A DNA stretch of 42,910 nucleotides from UKL13-2 sp043744255 (GCA_043744255.1 JAYTVA010000140.1:1-42910); one strand, 5' to 3'; counted from the first letter of the stretch, positions 6,680 through 16,200 are shown. Notes: generated from the letters alone by a model not told the origin. Made by a program: numbers and translations.

Positions 6680-8280
6680 ATCGCAGAAAATTTATGCAAC
6701 TCGGCGCGCTCGGGGCAGCGCCGTTTGCATTTCAAGGAGAGTATGTAATGGCAGCAACGCAAAAATCGGTGGTCGGCTCCGCAGCATTTGATGTGGCCGA
6801 GGCCGACGTGATGGGCTTGCAAGCGGCACTCAAGACTGGCAAGTTCAGCGCCAAATCACTGGTGACCGCGTACTTGGTGCGCATCAAAGCGATCGACCAG
6901 GGTGGACCGAAACTCAACAGCATCATTGAGCTGAACCCGGATGCGATGAGTATCGCTGCCGCATTGGATACTGAACGCAAAGCCAAAGGCGCGCGCGGCC
7001 CCTTACATGGCATTCCGATTTTGTTGAAGGACAATATCGCCACCGCCGATAAGATGAGCACCAGCGCCGGTTCTATCGCGCTTGCTGATGTGAAGCCGCC
7101 GCGCGACGCGCATTTGGTCAAACGTTTGCGCGACGCAGGCGCGATTATTCTCGGTAAAACTAATTTGTCAGAGTGGGCGAATATTCGCTCCACGCGCTCG
7201 ACGTCTGGCTGGAGTTCACGCGGTGGCTTGACGAAAAACCCGTATGCGCTGGATCGCAACACCAGCGGCTCCAGTTCGGGTGCCGGTGCGGCGATTGCGG
7301 CGAGCCTCGCGGCGATTGCGGTGGGTACCGAGACCGATGGCTCGATCATTTCGCCCGCGTCGGTTAGTGGCCTCGTCGGCATCAAGCCCACCCTAGGACT
7401 TATCAGCCGCAACGGCATCGTGCCCATCGCGCACTCGCAAGACACGGCCGGGCCAATGGCGCGCACGGTGGCCGATGCGGCGGTGTTGCTGACGGTATTG
7501 GCGGGTGCTGATCTACGCGACGTCGCGACCAAATCGGCTGAAGGAAAATTTGCCGACTACACCAAGGCGCTAGACGCCGATGGCTTGAAAGGCGCGCGGA
7601 TAGGCGTGGTGCGCAATTTCTTTGGACCTAACGATCGCGTGCATGCGTTGATCGAGGCGGCACTCGCGGCGATGAAGGCGAAGGGTGCGACGCTGATTGA
7701 TTGCGAAGTGCCGAATGCCGATAAGTACAACGACAGTGAGCTGGAAGTTTTGCTCTATGAATTGAAAGCCGACCTCAACGCCTACCTCGCCGAATTCGCG
7801 CCGGGGGCAAAGGTCAAAACGCTTGCCGACCTCATCGCCTTCAACGAAAAAAATCGCGCCAAGGTCATGCCGTATTTTGGGCAGGAATTATTCATCAAAG
7901 CCGAAGCCAAAGGCGGGCTCGATAGCATGGCTTATCTCGATGCGCTCGCCAACAACCGCAAATTTTCGCGTGAAGAAGGCATCGACAAAGTGATGCAGCA
8001 ACACAAGCTCGATGCACTGGTCGCACCCAGCGGCCAACCGGCATGGCTCACCGATTACGTGAATGGCGATAACTCGGGTGCTAGCTTCACTTCACCCGCA
8101 GCAGTGGCGGGCTATCCGCACATCACCGTGCCGGCGGGCTTTGTTGCGGGATTGCCGATTGGCCTTTCGTTTGTCGGCGGCGCGTTTTCAGAATCGACCT
8201 TGATTCGCTTGGCCTATGCGTTCGAGCAAGCGACCAAACATCGGCGCGCACCGACGTACGTGCAAAGCGTGAAACTCTAA
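6676..8280 (+). CDS. Tat-exported amidase (amidase signature family)
   Basis: A 534-residue enzyme of the amidase signature family, which hydrolyses amide bonds through a Ser-cisSer-Lys triad. Visible parts are K118 in GIPILLKDN, the Ser/Gly segment NTSGSSSGAGAA (196-206) and the nucleophile S223 in GTETDGSIISPA. The form resembles peptide amidases of this family more than GatA, and there is no GatB or GatC nearby. The N-terminus NRRKFMQLGALGAAPFAF carries a twin-arginine motif, which supports the GTG start at 6676 and suggests export of the folded enzyme. It overlaps the metallo-hydrolase gene by 4 bp, so the two may act on one extracytoplasmic substrate (inference). Confidence 0.88.
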   Translation: MNRRKFMQLGALGAAPFAFQGEYVMAATQKSVVGSAAFDVAEADVMGLQAALKTGKFSAKSLVTAYLVRIKAIDQGGPKLNSIIELNPDAMSIAAALDTERKAKGARGPLHGIPILLKDNIATADKMSTSAGSIALADVKPPRDAHLVKRLRDAGAIILGKTNLSEWANIRSTRSTSGWSSRGGLTKNPYALDRNTSGSSSGAGAAIAASLAAIAVGTETDGSIISPASVSGLVGIKPTLGLISRNGIVPIAHSQDTAGPMARTVADAAVLLTVLAGADLRDVATKSAEGKFADYTKALDADGLKGARIGVVRNFFGPNDRVHALIEAALAAMKAKGATLIDCEVPNADKYNDSELEVLLYELKADLNAYLAEFAPGAKVKTLADLIAFNEKNRAKVMPYFGQELFIKAEAKGGLDSMAYLDALANNRKFSREEGIDKVMQQHKLDALVAPSGQPAWLTDYVNGDNSGASFTSPAAVAGYPHITVPAGFVAGLPIGLSFVGGAFSESTLIRLAYAFEQATKHRRAPTYVQSVKL

Positions 8281-8306
8281 TACTGGCGCGGCGTTTGACG
8301 CGTTTG

Positions 8307-9269
8307 CTAGTCGAGCTTGACGCCTGCGGCCTTCACCGCCTTGCGCCACCGCTCGCCCTCGGTTTTCAGGAACGCGCTGAACGATTCCGCGTTCATGAAC
8401 GCCGGATCCGCGCCCTGCGCCACCATGCGCGTGCGGACGTCGGTTGATTCGAGAGTTTCCTGAAACGCTTTGGTGAGTTTGGCGACCACCTCCTTGGGCG
8501 CTGCGGCGGGTGCCAGCACCCCGTAAAAGCCGACCACCTCAAAGTCGTTCACGCCCGCTTCACGCATGGTCGGCACATCTGCGATGGCCGCGTTGCGCTC
8601 GCGGCCAGTCATGGCAAGGGCGCGCACTTTGCCCGCTTTCACATATTGCGAAACTTGCGGGATCGATTCCGCCATGAACTGCACTTGACCGGCGAGCAGA
8701 TCCGTAAATGCCGGTGCAGTTCCTTTGTAAGGGACGTGCACCATGTCGATGCCCAATTGCAGCTTCAACATCTCGGGCACGAGGTGCGAAATACCGCCGT
8801 TGCCGGCGGATCCGTAGTTCAATTTGCCACTGTTGTTTTTGACATGTGCAATGAATTCGGCGAGTGTTTTGGCTGGCACATCGTTGTTGACGACCAGCGC
8901 CAACGGCTGCTGCGCGGTGCGCGCGACCGGCGCGAAATCACGTAGCGTGTCGGCATTGGCCTTGGTGTACAGGAACGGATTGATGACCATGGTGCCGGTG
9001 TTGGCCATCAGCAGGGTGTAACCGTCTGCGGGTGATTTCGCCACAAAATCCGCGCCAATCGTGCCGCCAGCGCCTGGTTTGTAATCGACGACCACCGGCT
9101 GCCCGAGCGATTGCTGTAACTTATCGACCAACAACCGCGCATGGGTATCGAGCGGTCCGCCGGGTGGGAAGCCAACGATGAGTTTGATTGGTTTATCGGG
9201 AAACGCGGCGTGCGCAATTGAGGTCAGTAGCATCAATGCGACGAACAGCGGGCGAATTAGTGTTTTCAT
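8307..9269 (-). CDS. Bug-family tripartite tricarboxylate transporter binding protein
   Basis: A 320-residue periplasmic solute-binding protein with a signal peptide (MKTLIRPLFVALMLLTSIAHA). The mature protein begins with FPDKPIKLIVGFPPGGPLD, the hallmark of the TctC/Bug family that is greatly expanded in Burkholderiales. VVDYKPGAGGTIGADFVAKS and MVHVPYKGTAPA are further family segments. Such proteins bind carboxylates or other small anions, either for TctAB permeases or for signalling. No TctA or TctB lies next to it, so this is an orphan copy, as is common in the group. The ATG at 9269 is taken as the start because it opens the signal peptide, rather than the GTG nine codons earlier. It converges with the amidase gene and diverges from cmk. 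Confidence 0.9.
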   Translation of the reverse strand: MKTLIRPLFVALMLLTSIAHAAFPDKPIKLIVGFPPGGPLDTHARLLVDKLQQSLGQPVVVDYKPGAGGTIGADFVAKSPADGYTLLMANTGTMVINPFLYTKANADTLRDFAPVARTAQQPLALVVNNDVPAKTLAEFIAHVKNNSGKLNYGSAGNGGISHLVPEMLKLQLGIDMVHVPYKGTAPAFTDLLAGQVQFMAESIPQVSQYVKAGKVRALAMTGRERNAAIADVPTMREAGVNDFEVVGFYGVLAPAAAPKEVVAKLTKAFQETLESTDVRTRMVAQGADPAFMNAESFSAFLKTEGERWRKAVKAAGVKLD

Positions 9270-9387
9270 ATGTGGCTGACTGAAATTGATGACCACTGAT
9301 TTTTACAGAATTTGCGGGGATGTGCGGGTTCTGTTTGGTAACATCGCAACCACTCTACGCAACCACTCTAAGCTCGGTAATTGTTCA

Positions 9388-10053
9388 ATGACCTTAGTAC
9401 TCCCGCCCGTCATCGCCATCGACGGCCCCACGGCCTCCGGCAAGGGCACCGTCGCGCAGCGGGTCGCGCGCGCGCTGGACTTTCATTACCTCGATAGCGG
9501 TGCGCTGTATCGTCTCACCGCATTCGCCGCCCTGCGCCGCGATGTGGCGTTGGATGACGCTGCCTCGCTGGCTGAAATCGCGCGTGCGCTCGATATTCGT
9601 TTTCTCGATGAGCAAGTGTTCCTTGATGGCGTGGACGTGAGCGAGGACATTCGTACCGAATCCGCGGGGCAAAATGCCTCGCTAGTCGCCGTCATGCCGC
9701 CGGTGCGTGCGGCCTTGGTGGAACGCCAGCGCGCGTTCGCGACAGCACCGGGATTAGTGGCCGATGGCCGCGATATGGGCTCGGTGATTTTTCCGCAAGC
9801 GGAGCTAAAAATCTTTCTTACGGCGAGTGTCGAGGCGAGGGCGGAAAGACGACTTAACCAGTTGATCCAAAAAGGAATCTCTGCTATATTGGGCGACGTT
9901 GTGAAGGAATTACGCATCCGTGACGAACGCGATTCTCATCGTTCGGTTGCACCGCTCAAGCGTCTAGACGACGCGCGATTACTTGATACCACTGAAATCA
10001 CCGCTGACGAAGCTGTTCGGCAAATTCTCAGTTGGTTCGCAGCACTCGAGTAG
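9388..10053 (+). CDS. cmk: Cytidylate kinase
   Basis: Phosphorylates CMP and dCMP with ATP in pyrimidine nucleotide metabolism. The 221-residue length fits the family. The P-loop is GPTASGKGT at residues 13-21, followed by FHYLDSGALYR (substrate-binding helix), VADGRDMGSVIFPQA and RDERDSHRSVAPLK, all diagnostic of Cmk. ATG 9388 (MTLVLPPVIAIDG) matches the usual start; the frame is open further upstream, but that part has no family resemblance. It directly precedes rpsA, the standard order in proteobacteria. Confidence 0.95.
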   Translation: MTLVLPPVIAIDGPTASGKGTVAQRVARALDFHYLDSGALYRLTAFAALRRDVALDDAASLAEIARALDIRFLDEQVFLDGVDVSEDIRTESAGQNASLVAVMPPVRAALVERQRAFATAPGLVADGRDMGSVIFPQAELKIFLTASVEARAERRLNQLIQKGISAILGDVVKELRIRDERDSHRSVAPLKRLDDARLLDTTEITADEAVRQILSWFAALE

Positions 10054-10244
10054 CCGTTTGATTTGCCGACGTTGGCCTCTGGGCTGCGCACGGTGGGTCA
10101 GTTCTCGGTTCCCGTTTTTTCTACGCGAAACGCGCATGTTGCGCACAGGTGCCGCGCCTTCTCCAAGGTGTCGGTTTTGATGAATCGTCGCCGCCGTTTT
10201 TTTTCTCCGGGCCAAGCGACTTAACCCGAAAGTGCAGTAATCCT

Positions 10245-11969
10245 ATGGCTTCCATCCAGCAAGCTTCACCCGCCGCAAAAATCCCCCACCCGATTGATAG
10301 TTTCGCCGCTCTGTTTGAAGAGAGCCTAACCCGCCAAGAAATGCGCGTGGGCGAACTCATCACTGCCGAGGTGGTGTTGGTCGATCATAATATCGTCGTG
10401 GTCAACGCCGGACTCAAATCCGAGAGCGTGATCCCAATCGAAGAATTCAGAAATGACAAAGGCGAGCTGGAAGTTAAAGTCGGCGACTTTGTTACGGTAG
10501 CAATCGAGCAGTTTGAAGACGGCTACGGTGCCACCAAACTCTCGCGCGACCGCGCCAAGAAATTGTCCGCATGGCACGATCTCGATGTCGCACTCGACAA
10601 GGGCACCATCATCACCGGCATGGTTTCCGGCAAAGTCAAAGGCGGCCTGACCGTGATGGTCAATGGTATCCGCGCCTTCTTGCCCGGCTCTCTGGTGGAT
10701 ACGCGTCCAGTCAAAGACACCTCGATGTTCGAGGGTAAAGAACTCGAATTCAAAGTTATCAAGCTCGATAAAAAGCGCAACAACGTGGTGGTTTCCCGCC
10801 GCGCCGTGATGGAAGCCTCGGCCGGTGTTGAGCGTCAGGCGTTGATGGAAACGTTGAAAGAAGGCGCTATCGTCAAAGGTATCGTTAAGAACATCACGGA
10901 CTACGGCGCGTTCGTGGACTTGGGTGGTATCGACGGTCTGTTGCACATCACGGATCTCGCATGGCGTCGTGTGAAGCATCCTTCTGAAGTCTTGAACGTT
11001 GGCGACGAAGTTGAAGCCAAGATCCTCAAATTCGATCAGGAAAAGAACCGCGTATCGCTGGGCATGAAGCAGTTGGGCGATGATCCATGGACGGGTCTGT
11101 CACGTCGTTATCCGCAGAGCACCCGTTTGTTCGGCAAGGTGACCAACCTGACCGACTACGGCGCGTTCATCGAAATCGAAGCTGGTATCGAAGGTTTGGT
11201 ACACGTCTCCGAAATGGATTGGACCAACAAGAATGTGCACCCAGCGAAAGTGGTTTCGCTAGGTGACGAAGTTGAAGTCATGATTCTCGAAATCGACGAA
11301 GAACGTCGTCGCATTTCGCTCGGCATGAAGCAGTGCAAACAGAACCCGTGGGAAGAGTTTTCGATGTCCCACAAGAAGGGCGAGCGCGTTAAGGGCAGCA
11401 TCAAATCAATCACCGACTTCGGCGTGTTTATTGGCTTGCCGGGCAATATCGACGGTCTCGTCCACCTCTCCGACCTCTCTTGGAACGTTCCCGGCGAAGA
11501 AGCCGTCAAGAACTTCAAGAAGGGCGATGAGCTCGAAGCGATTGTGCTGGCGATCGATGTTGAGCGCGAGCGTATTTCGCTTGGCCTCAAGCAAATGGAC
11601 GATGATCCGTTCAACAGCTTCGTGGCACTGAACGACAAAGGCGCGATGGTCAAAGGTACGGTCAAGTCGATTGACGCCAAAGGTGCGACGATTGCTCTCG
11701 GCGGCGACATCGAAGGCTATTTGCGCGCTTCTGAAGTGTCCCGTGATCGCGTGGAAGACATGCGTAGCCACCTGAAAGAAGGCGACGAAATCGAAGCCGT
11801 CGTTCTGAACGTGGATCGCAAAACACGCAACATCAATCTTTCCATCAAGGCCAAAGATTCGGCCGATGAAAAAGACGCGATGAAGAAAATGGCCGATGAT
11901 TCCCCGAACAACGCGGGTACGACCAACCTTGGCGCGCTTCTCAAAGCCAAGCTGAAGCAAGGCGAGTAA
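10245..11969 (+). CDS. rpsA: 30S ribosomal protein S1
   Basis: A 574-residue protein with six consecutive S1 (OB-fold) RNA-binding repeats, at about residues 35-100, 115-185, 200-270, 285-355, 372-445 and 460-530. Examples are ITDYGAFVDLGGIDGLLHIT, LTDYGAFIEIEAGIEGLVHV and ITDFGVFIGLPGNIDGLVHL. S1 recruits mRNAs with weak ribosome binding sites to the 30S subunit. Length and repeat number match E. coli S1 (557 residues). ATG 10245 (MASIQQAS) is the conventional start. The 191-nt spacer from cmk may hold the rpsA leader, and no operator could be assigned by eye. Confidence 0.97.
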   Translation: MASIQQASPAAKIPHPIDSFAALFEESLTRQEMRVGELITAEVVLVDHNIVVVNAGLKSESVIPIEEFRNDKGELEVKVGDFVTVAIEQFEDGYGATKLSRDRAKKLSAWHDLDVALDKGTIITGMVSGKVKGGLTVMVNGIRAFLPGSLVDTRPVKDTSMFEGKELEFKVIKLDKKRNNVVVSRRAVMEASAGVERQALMETLKEGAIVKGIVKNITDYGAFVDLGGIDGLLHITDLAWRRVKHPSEVLNVGDEVEAKILKFDQEKNRVSLGMKQLGDDPWTGLSRRYPQSTRLFGKVTNLTDYGAFIEIEAGIEGLVHVSEMDWTNKNVHPAKVVSLGDEVEVMILEIDEERRRISLGMKQCKQNPWEEFSMSHKKGERVKGSIKSITDFGVFIGLPGNIDGLVHLSDLSWNVPGEEAVKNFKKGDELEAIVLAIDVERERISLGLKQMDDDPFNSFVALNDKGAMVKGTVKSIDAKGATIALGGDIEGYLRASEVSRDRVEDMRSHLKEGDEIEAVVLNVDRKTRNINLSIKAKDSADEKDAMKKMADDSPNNAGTTNLGALLKAKLKQGE

Positions 11970-11979
11970 ACCAATCCGG

Positions 11980-12034
11980 CAGTCACGTGAGCGCGCATCG
12001 CGCGCTCACGTGGCATGACTGTTGAGTTGTTTTT
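11980..12034 (+). terminator. Hairpin terminator after rpsA
   Basis: A 12-bp perfect stem, CACGTGAGCGCG (11984-11995) with CGCGCTCACGTG (12001-12012), around a 5-nt loop. It is extended by CAGTCA/TGACTG after a small bulge. A T-tract follows at about 12030-12034, so the stem-to-U distance is longer than ideal if only the inner stem counts. Confidence 0.6.
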
Positions 12035-12096
12035 AGTCATATTTTTTCGCATTCGGCAGCCAATTATTTGAATACTGGATCACTCACGTGAAACCC

Positions 12097-12438
12097 ATGA
12101 CGAAGTCGGAATTGATCGAGATCCTGTCGGCACGGCACAGCCAGCTTGCGCCTAAAGACGCGGAACTCGCCGTCAAGACCATGCTCGATGCTATGTCGGA
12201 AGCGCTCGCGACCGGCGACCGTATTGAGATTCGTGGTTTCGGTAGCTTTGGTCTCAACTATCGTCCGCCGCGCATGGGACGCAATCCCAAAACCGGTGAA
12301 CGTGTGCAAGTACCGAAAAAGTACGTGCCGCATTTCAAGGCGGGCAAGGAATTGCGCGAGCGTGTCGATTCACTAGAGCTACCGGACGACCACATTGCCT
12401 CCGGAAAGCCGCGCCAGTCGCAGACTTCGGGCGAATGA
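12097..12438 (+). CDS. ihfB: Integration host factor subunit beta
   Basis: Small nucleoid protein (113 residues) that forms a heterodimer with IHF-alpha and bends DNA sharply at specific sites. MTKSELIE, RIEIRGFGSFGLNYRPPR and GRNPKTGERVQVPKKYVPHF are nearly identical to known IhfB. The arm with the intercalating proline (GRNPKTG) is intact. ATG 12097 is chosen by alignment over the GTG three codons upstream. The order rpsA-ihfB is conserved in proteobacteria. The C-terminal tail (about 15 residues after GKELRERVD) is longer than in E. coli, which is common in betaproteobacteria. Confidence 0.96.
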   Translation: MTKSELIEILSARHSQLAPKDAELAVKTMLDAMSEALATGDRIEIRGFGSFGLNYRPPRMGRNPKTGERVQVPKKYVPHFKAGKELRERVDSLELPDDHIASGKPRQSQTSGE

Positions 12439-12456
12439 GTGATTGTGTTGTAGTAG

Positions 12457-12493
12457 CGGCCAGATGCACAGTGCATCTGGCCGTTTTTGTTTT
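12457..12493 (+). terminator. Rho-independent terminator after ihfB
   Basis: A perfect 12-bp stem, CGGCCAGATGCA (12457-12468) and TGCATCTGGCCG (12472-12483), with a 3-nt loop, is followed at once by TTTTTGTTTTT. This is a strong intrinsic terminator separating rpsA-ihfB from the lapAB transcript. Confidence 0.92.
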
Positions 12494-12573
12494 TACGCCG
12501 CACAGGAACGGCCTTAAAATGCAAGCTGCGTTGTTCGGGTAGCTTGCGGTACCAACACGAGAGGTGACACGTC

Positions 12574-12882
12574 ATGCAAATCTTGGTCTGGATTATTCGC
12601 ATTGTGGTGGTGGTGCTATTCGTCTGGTTCGCGGCTAAGAATGCCGATCCGATTACCTTGCGCGGCTATCTTGATTCAACGTTGACTGCGCCGCTCGCAC
12701 TCATTTTGCTGGCGTTTTTTGGCGGTGGTTTGGTGCTGGGCTTGCTCGCGTCGTTGATGACCATGTTTCGTCTCAAACGCGAGATTCGTAAACTCAATCG
12801 CGCGTTGCAACACAAGACGCGTGACGAAGTGCATAGCCTGCCGCCCGCCTCGCCTAACTCAGTGACCATGCCCAATCTATAG
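12574..12882 (+). CDS. lapA: Lipopolysaccharide assembly protein A (DUF1049)
   Basis: A 102-residue inner-membrane protein with two transmembrane helices (about 4-21 and 38-65) and a charged coiled C-terminal segment (RLKREIRKLNRAL). NADPITLRG after the first helix is typical of LapA/YciS. In E. coli LapA acts with LapB in control of LPS synthesis. GAGAGGTGA precedes the ATG. The next gene, lapB, starts 25 nt after the stop, and the pair is conserved. Confidence 0.9.
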   Translation: MQILVWIIRIVVVVLFVWFAAKNADPITLRGYLDSTLTAPLALILLAFFGGGLVLGLLASLMTMFRLKREIRKLNRALQHKTRDEVHSLPPASPNSVTMPNL

Positions 12883-12907
12883 TCATCAAGCAAAAGAATA
12901 CGCACAA

Positions 12908-14143
12908 ATGAATGTCGAATTAGGTTGGGCTCCGTGGCTATTGTTGGGCGCGCTGATATTTTTCGCAGCGGGCTGGCTGGTCGCACGCCTCGACTTGAAA
13001 CAGTTGCTGACCGAATCACGCGCGATGCCGCAATCGTATTTCAAGGGACTGAATTTTTTGCTCAACGAGCAGCCCGACAAAGCGATTGAATCGTTTATTG
13101 AAGTCACGAAATCCAACCCGGAAGCCGTCGAATTGCAATTCGCGCTTGGTAGTCTGTTTCGCAAGCGCGGCGAGGTAGACCGGGCAATTCGTGTGCACCA
13201 AAGTTTGTCGGAACGCAGCGACGTATCAGCTGAGCAACGCACCACCGCACTCCTAGAGCTGGCGCAGGACTATCAAAAAGCGGGATTGCTCGAACACGCC
13301 GAACGCATCCTGTCAGACCTAGCGCGCAAAGCCGCTGGCAGCGACGGACAACAGGCGCAGACGCTTAAGCAACTCCTCGAAATTTACGTGCAGGAAAAAA
13401 CGTGGGACAAGGCGATTGATGTCGCGCAACGACTTGAGGCGGGCAGTGGCACGCGGCACTATCAAACAGAAATCGCCAACTTTTACTGCGAACTCGCGGA
13501 GGACACGTTTCGTCGCGGCGAAAAACCTGCTGCCGATGCGCACCTAACTTCGGCATTGACTGCCAATGCGAAATGCGTGCGCGCCAATTTGCTGCGCGGG
13601 ACATGGCAGGCCGAGGCGACGCAACACACCGAGGCGATTGCCACATGGCATCGCATCGAAACGCAGGACCCCGCCTATCTCGGTCTCGCGGCGGATCGCT
13701 TGCTCACCAGCCACCGTGCGCTCGGGCAGGGCGCGAAAGGTTTAGCTGATTTACGCGAGTTGCAGCAGCATCATCCGGCACTCGATATGCTCAACGCGAT
13801 TTTTACCGCCACGCTCGAGGCTGATGGTCCGCAGGCCGCGTATGACCTCGTGAAAAATGATCTGCGCACCAACCCCACCTTGGTTGGATTGGACCGTTTG
13901 CTCGAAGCGCAAATTTTGGCCGCATCCGATGATCGTAAGAACGATTTGGTGATGGTGAAAGACCTCGTGCACAGCCACTCCAGCCGCCTCGCGGTGTATC
14001 TGTGTAAGCAATGCGGCTTCAAAGCCAAACAGTTTTATTGGCACTGCCCGGCGTGTGGCGGCTGGGAAACTTTCCCGCCGCGCCGCACCGCAGAATATGA
14101 TTCGTCGGATCGCCATTTGGCGCGTTCGCAGGTGGAAGGGTAG
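12908..14143 (+). CDS. lapB: Lipopolysaccharide assembly protein B (TPR protein)
   Basis: A 411-residue protein with an N-terminal membrane anchor (about residues 8-25), TPR repeats over most of its length, and a C-terminal rubredoxin-like metal-binding knuckle (CKQCGF...WHCPACGGWE, about residues 366-388). SRAMPQSYFKGLNFLLNEQ after the anchor is the family signature. In E. coli LapB (YciM) partners with FtsH in LpxC degradation and so balances LPS against phospholipid synthesis. It lies directly after lapA and 12 nt before pyrF, as in other proteobacteria. Confidence 0.93.
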   Translation: MNVELGWAPWLLLGALIFFAAGWLVARLDLKQLLTESRAMPQSYFKGLNFLLNEQPDKAIESFIEVTKSNPEAVELQFALGSLFRKRGEVDRAIRVHQSLSERSDVSAEQRTTALLELAQDYQKAGLLEHAERILSDLARKAAGSDGQQAQTLKQLLEIYVQEKTWDKAIDVAQRLEAGSGTRHYQTEIANFYCELAEDTFRRGEKPAADAHLTSALTANAKCVRANLLRGTWQAEATQHTEAIATWHRIETQDPAYLGLAADRLLTSHRALGQGAKGLADLRELQQHHPALDMLNAIFTATLEADGPQAAYDLVKNDLRTNPTLVGLDRLLEAQILAASDDRKNDLVMVKDLVHSHSSRLAVYLCKQCGFKAKQFYWHCPACGGWETFPPRRTAEYDSSDRHLARSQVEG

Positions 14144-14155
14144 GGAACAATTCGG

Positions 14156-14869
14156 ATGAAAAATAAACCCATCATCGTCGTGCTCGATTACCCAAACGCC
14201 GCGACAGCGCTAGAGTTTGCGGCAAAGCTCGATCCTAAGATGTGTCGCGTCAAGGTCGGCAAAGAGCTGCACACGGCGGCCGGTCCGCAAGTGGTGGATG
14301 CGTTGATGCAACGTGGCTTTGATGTATTTCTCGATCTCAAATTTCATGATATTCCCAACACGGTCGCAGCCGCATGCCGGGTGGCCGCGAGTCAAGGTGT
14401 GTGGATGGTCAATGTCCATGCCTGCGGCGGCAAGAAGATGCTGATGGCTGCGCGCGAAGCGATCAACGGGACAAGTGGCCGGAAGCCCATCTTGATCGGG
14501 GTGACGGTGTTGACGAGCCTGTCTGCCGCAGAGTTACCTGAAATCGGACTCGCTGCCGACGTGGAAGCCACGGTCATGCGTTACGCATCATTGGTCAACG
14601 ACGCAGGCCTTGATGGTGTCGTATGCTCGGCAGAAGAGGCACTGGCATTGCGCGCGCGCTTCGGCAAACAATTTCAATTGGTGACCCCCGGTATTCGCCT
14701 CGCCAGTGATGCGAAAGGCGACCAATCACGCGTTGTCACCCCCGTAGACGCCATCAAATTAGGCGCAGATTATTTGGTGATTGGCCGCAGCATCACGCAC
14801 GCCGCTGATCCCATCGCGACCCTGCACCAAATCAACAATGACTTGCAATCGCTAGGAGCCACAAGATGA
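14156..14869 (+). CDS. pyrF: Orotidine 5'-phosphate decarboxylase
   Basis: Catalyses the last step of UMP synthesis, OMP to UMP plus CO2. The 237-residue length fits the short type 1 enzyme. The catalytic D60-x-K62-x-x-D65 lies in FLDLKFHDIPNT, and the phosphate-binding end is LGADYLVIGRSIT. AGGGAAC serves as ribosome binding site. The stop overlaps the start of ugd (ATGA at 14866-14869), which implies translational coupling. The order lapB-pyrF is common in gamma- and betaproteobacteria. Confidence 0.96.
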   Translation: MKNKPIIVVLDYPNAATALEFAAKLDPKMCRVKVGKELHTAAGPQVVDALMQRGFDVFLDLKFHDIPNTVAAACRVAASQGVWMVNVHACGGKKMLMAAREAINGTSGRKPILIGVTVLTSLSAAELPEIGLAADVEATVMRYASLVNDAGLDGVVCSAEEALALRARFGKQFQLVTPGIRLASDAKGDQSRVVTPVDAIKLGADYLVIGRSITHAADPIATLHQINNDLQSLGATR

Positions 14870-16197
14870 AGATCACTATTATTGGTACAGGTTACGTTGG
14901 ACTCGTTAGCGGTGCCTGCCTCGCTGCTGTGGGTAACGATGTTTTGTGCCTCGACCTTGATCCACGCAAAATTGAATTGTTGAACAACGGCGGTATCCCG
15001 ATCTACGAGCCGGGCTTGAAAGAAATTGTCGCAAACAATATCGCAGTGAGTCGGTTGCGGTTCACCACCGACGTCGCCGAAAGTGTTGCGTGGGGCGAAG
15101 TGCAATTCATCGCCGTCGGCACGCCACCCGGCGAAGATGGCTCGGCTGACTTGCAGTACGTGGTCGCTGCTGCGCGCAACATTGGCCGACACATGCAGTC
15201 GCCAAAAATCGTTGTCGATAAATCCACTGTTCCCGTGGGTACGGCCGACAAAGTACGCGACGCGATTGCCGCCGAATTGACGTTGCGCAACCTCACGACA
15301 AAATTTTCGGTGGTCTCGAACCCGGAATTTTTGAAAGAGGGTGCTGCAGTTGAAGATTTCATGCGCCCGGATCGCATCGTGATCGGCGCTGACAACGCTG
15401 ATGCGATTGAAGCAATGCGCAAACTCTACGCTCCATTTCAACGCAACCATGATCGCCTGATGGTAATGGATATTCGCTCAGCGGAACTCACCAAATACGC
15501 GGCGAATGCGATGCTGGCCACACGTATCTCGTTCATGAACGAATTGGCGCTGCTAGCTGAACGGCTAGGTGCCGACATCGAATCCGTACGCAAAGGCATC
15601 GGTGCGGACCCACGCATTGGTTACCAATTTTTGTACCCCGGCATCGGCTATGGCGGCTCGTGTTTTCCGAAGGATGTGCAGGCATTGCAGCGCACTGGCG
15701 AGAGCGTCGGCTTGTCGCTGAAATTGCTCGATGCGGTAGAGCGCGTCAACTACGCGCAAAAGCATGTCTTGACCGAAAAAGTCGTGGCACGTTTTGGTGA
15801 AAACCTGACGGGCAAAACGTTCGCGATGTGGGGCCTCTCGTTTAAGCCCAATACCGACGACATGCGCGAAGCACCGAGCTTGGTATTGATTGATGATCTC
15901 ACCAAGCGCGGCGCGAGGATTGTTGCGTTTGACCCGGTCGCGGTGAACGAAGCGCGTCATGCCATCGGTGAAAACGCAAATGTACAGTTCGCGGACTCAG
16001 CGATGACGGCGTTACAAAGTGCCGATGCGCTACTCATCGTCACCGAATGGAAGACCTTTCGCGCGCCCGATTTCGCGGCGATGAAAGCTGCGTTGAAATC
16101 CGCAGTGATTTTCGATGGCCGCAATCTCTACGAGCCCAGCAGCATGCGCGAGCTCGGCTTTGCCTACTACCCCATTGGCCGCGAACAGATTGCTTAA
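14866..16197 (+). CDS. ugd: UDP-glucose 6-dehydrogenase
   Basis: Oxidises UDP-glucose to UDP-glucuronate with two NAD+, supplying precursors for capsule, LPS or aminoarabinose. 443 residues with the NAD-binding motif IIGTGYVGLVSGACLA (GxGxxG near residues 7-12), FIAVGTPPGEDGSADL, SNPEFLKEGAA and the catalytic cysteine C266 in GIGYGGSCFPKDV. The later MWGLSFKPNTDDMREAPS segment is the UDP-binding domain. It is placed between pyrF and the heptose kinase, and only 3 nt separate its stop from the next start, so it is read with the LPS-core genes. Confidence 0.95.
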   Translation: MKITIIGTGYVGLVSGACLAAVGNDVLCLDLDPRKIELLNNGGIPIYEPGLKEIVANNIAVSRLRFTTDVAESVAWGEVQFIAVGTPPGEDGSADLQYVVAAARNIGRHMQSPKIVVDKSTVPVGTADKVRDAIAAELTLRNLTTKFSVVSNPEFLKEGAAVEDFMRPDRIVIGADNADAIEAMRKLYAPFQRNHDRLMVMDIRSAELTKYAANAMLATRISFMNELALLAERLGADIESVRKGIGADPRIGYQFLYPGIGYGGSCFPKDVQALQRTGESVGLSLKLLDAVERVNYAQKHVLTEKVVARFGENLTGKTFAMWGLSFKPNTDDMREAPSLVLIDDLTKRGARIVAFDPVAVNEARHAIGENANVQFADSAMTALQSADALLIVTEWKTFRAPDFAAMKAALKSAVIFDGRNLYEPSSMRELGFAYYPIGREQIA

Positions 16198-16200
16198 CGG

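Noticed and set aside
6732..7532. Long minus-strand frame (266 codons) opposite the amidase gene
   Set aside because: Shadow of the amidase coding frame; biased low-complexity translation with no recognisable family, while the plus strand has the full catalytic triad.
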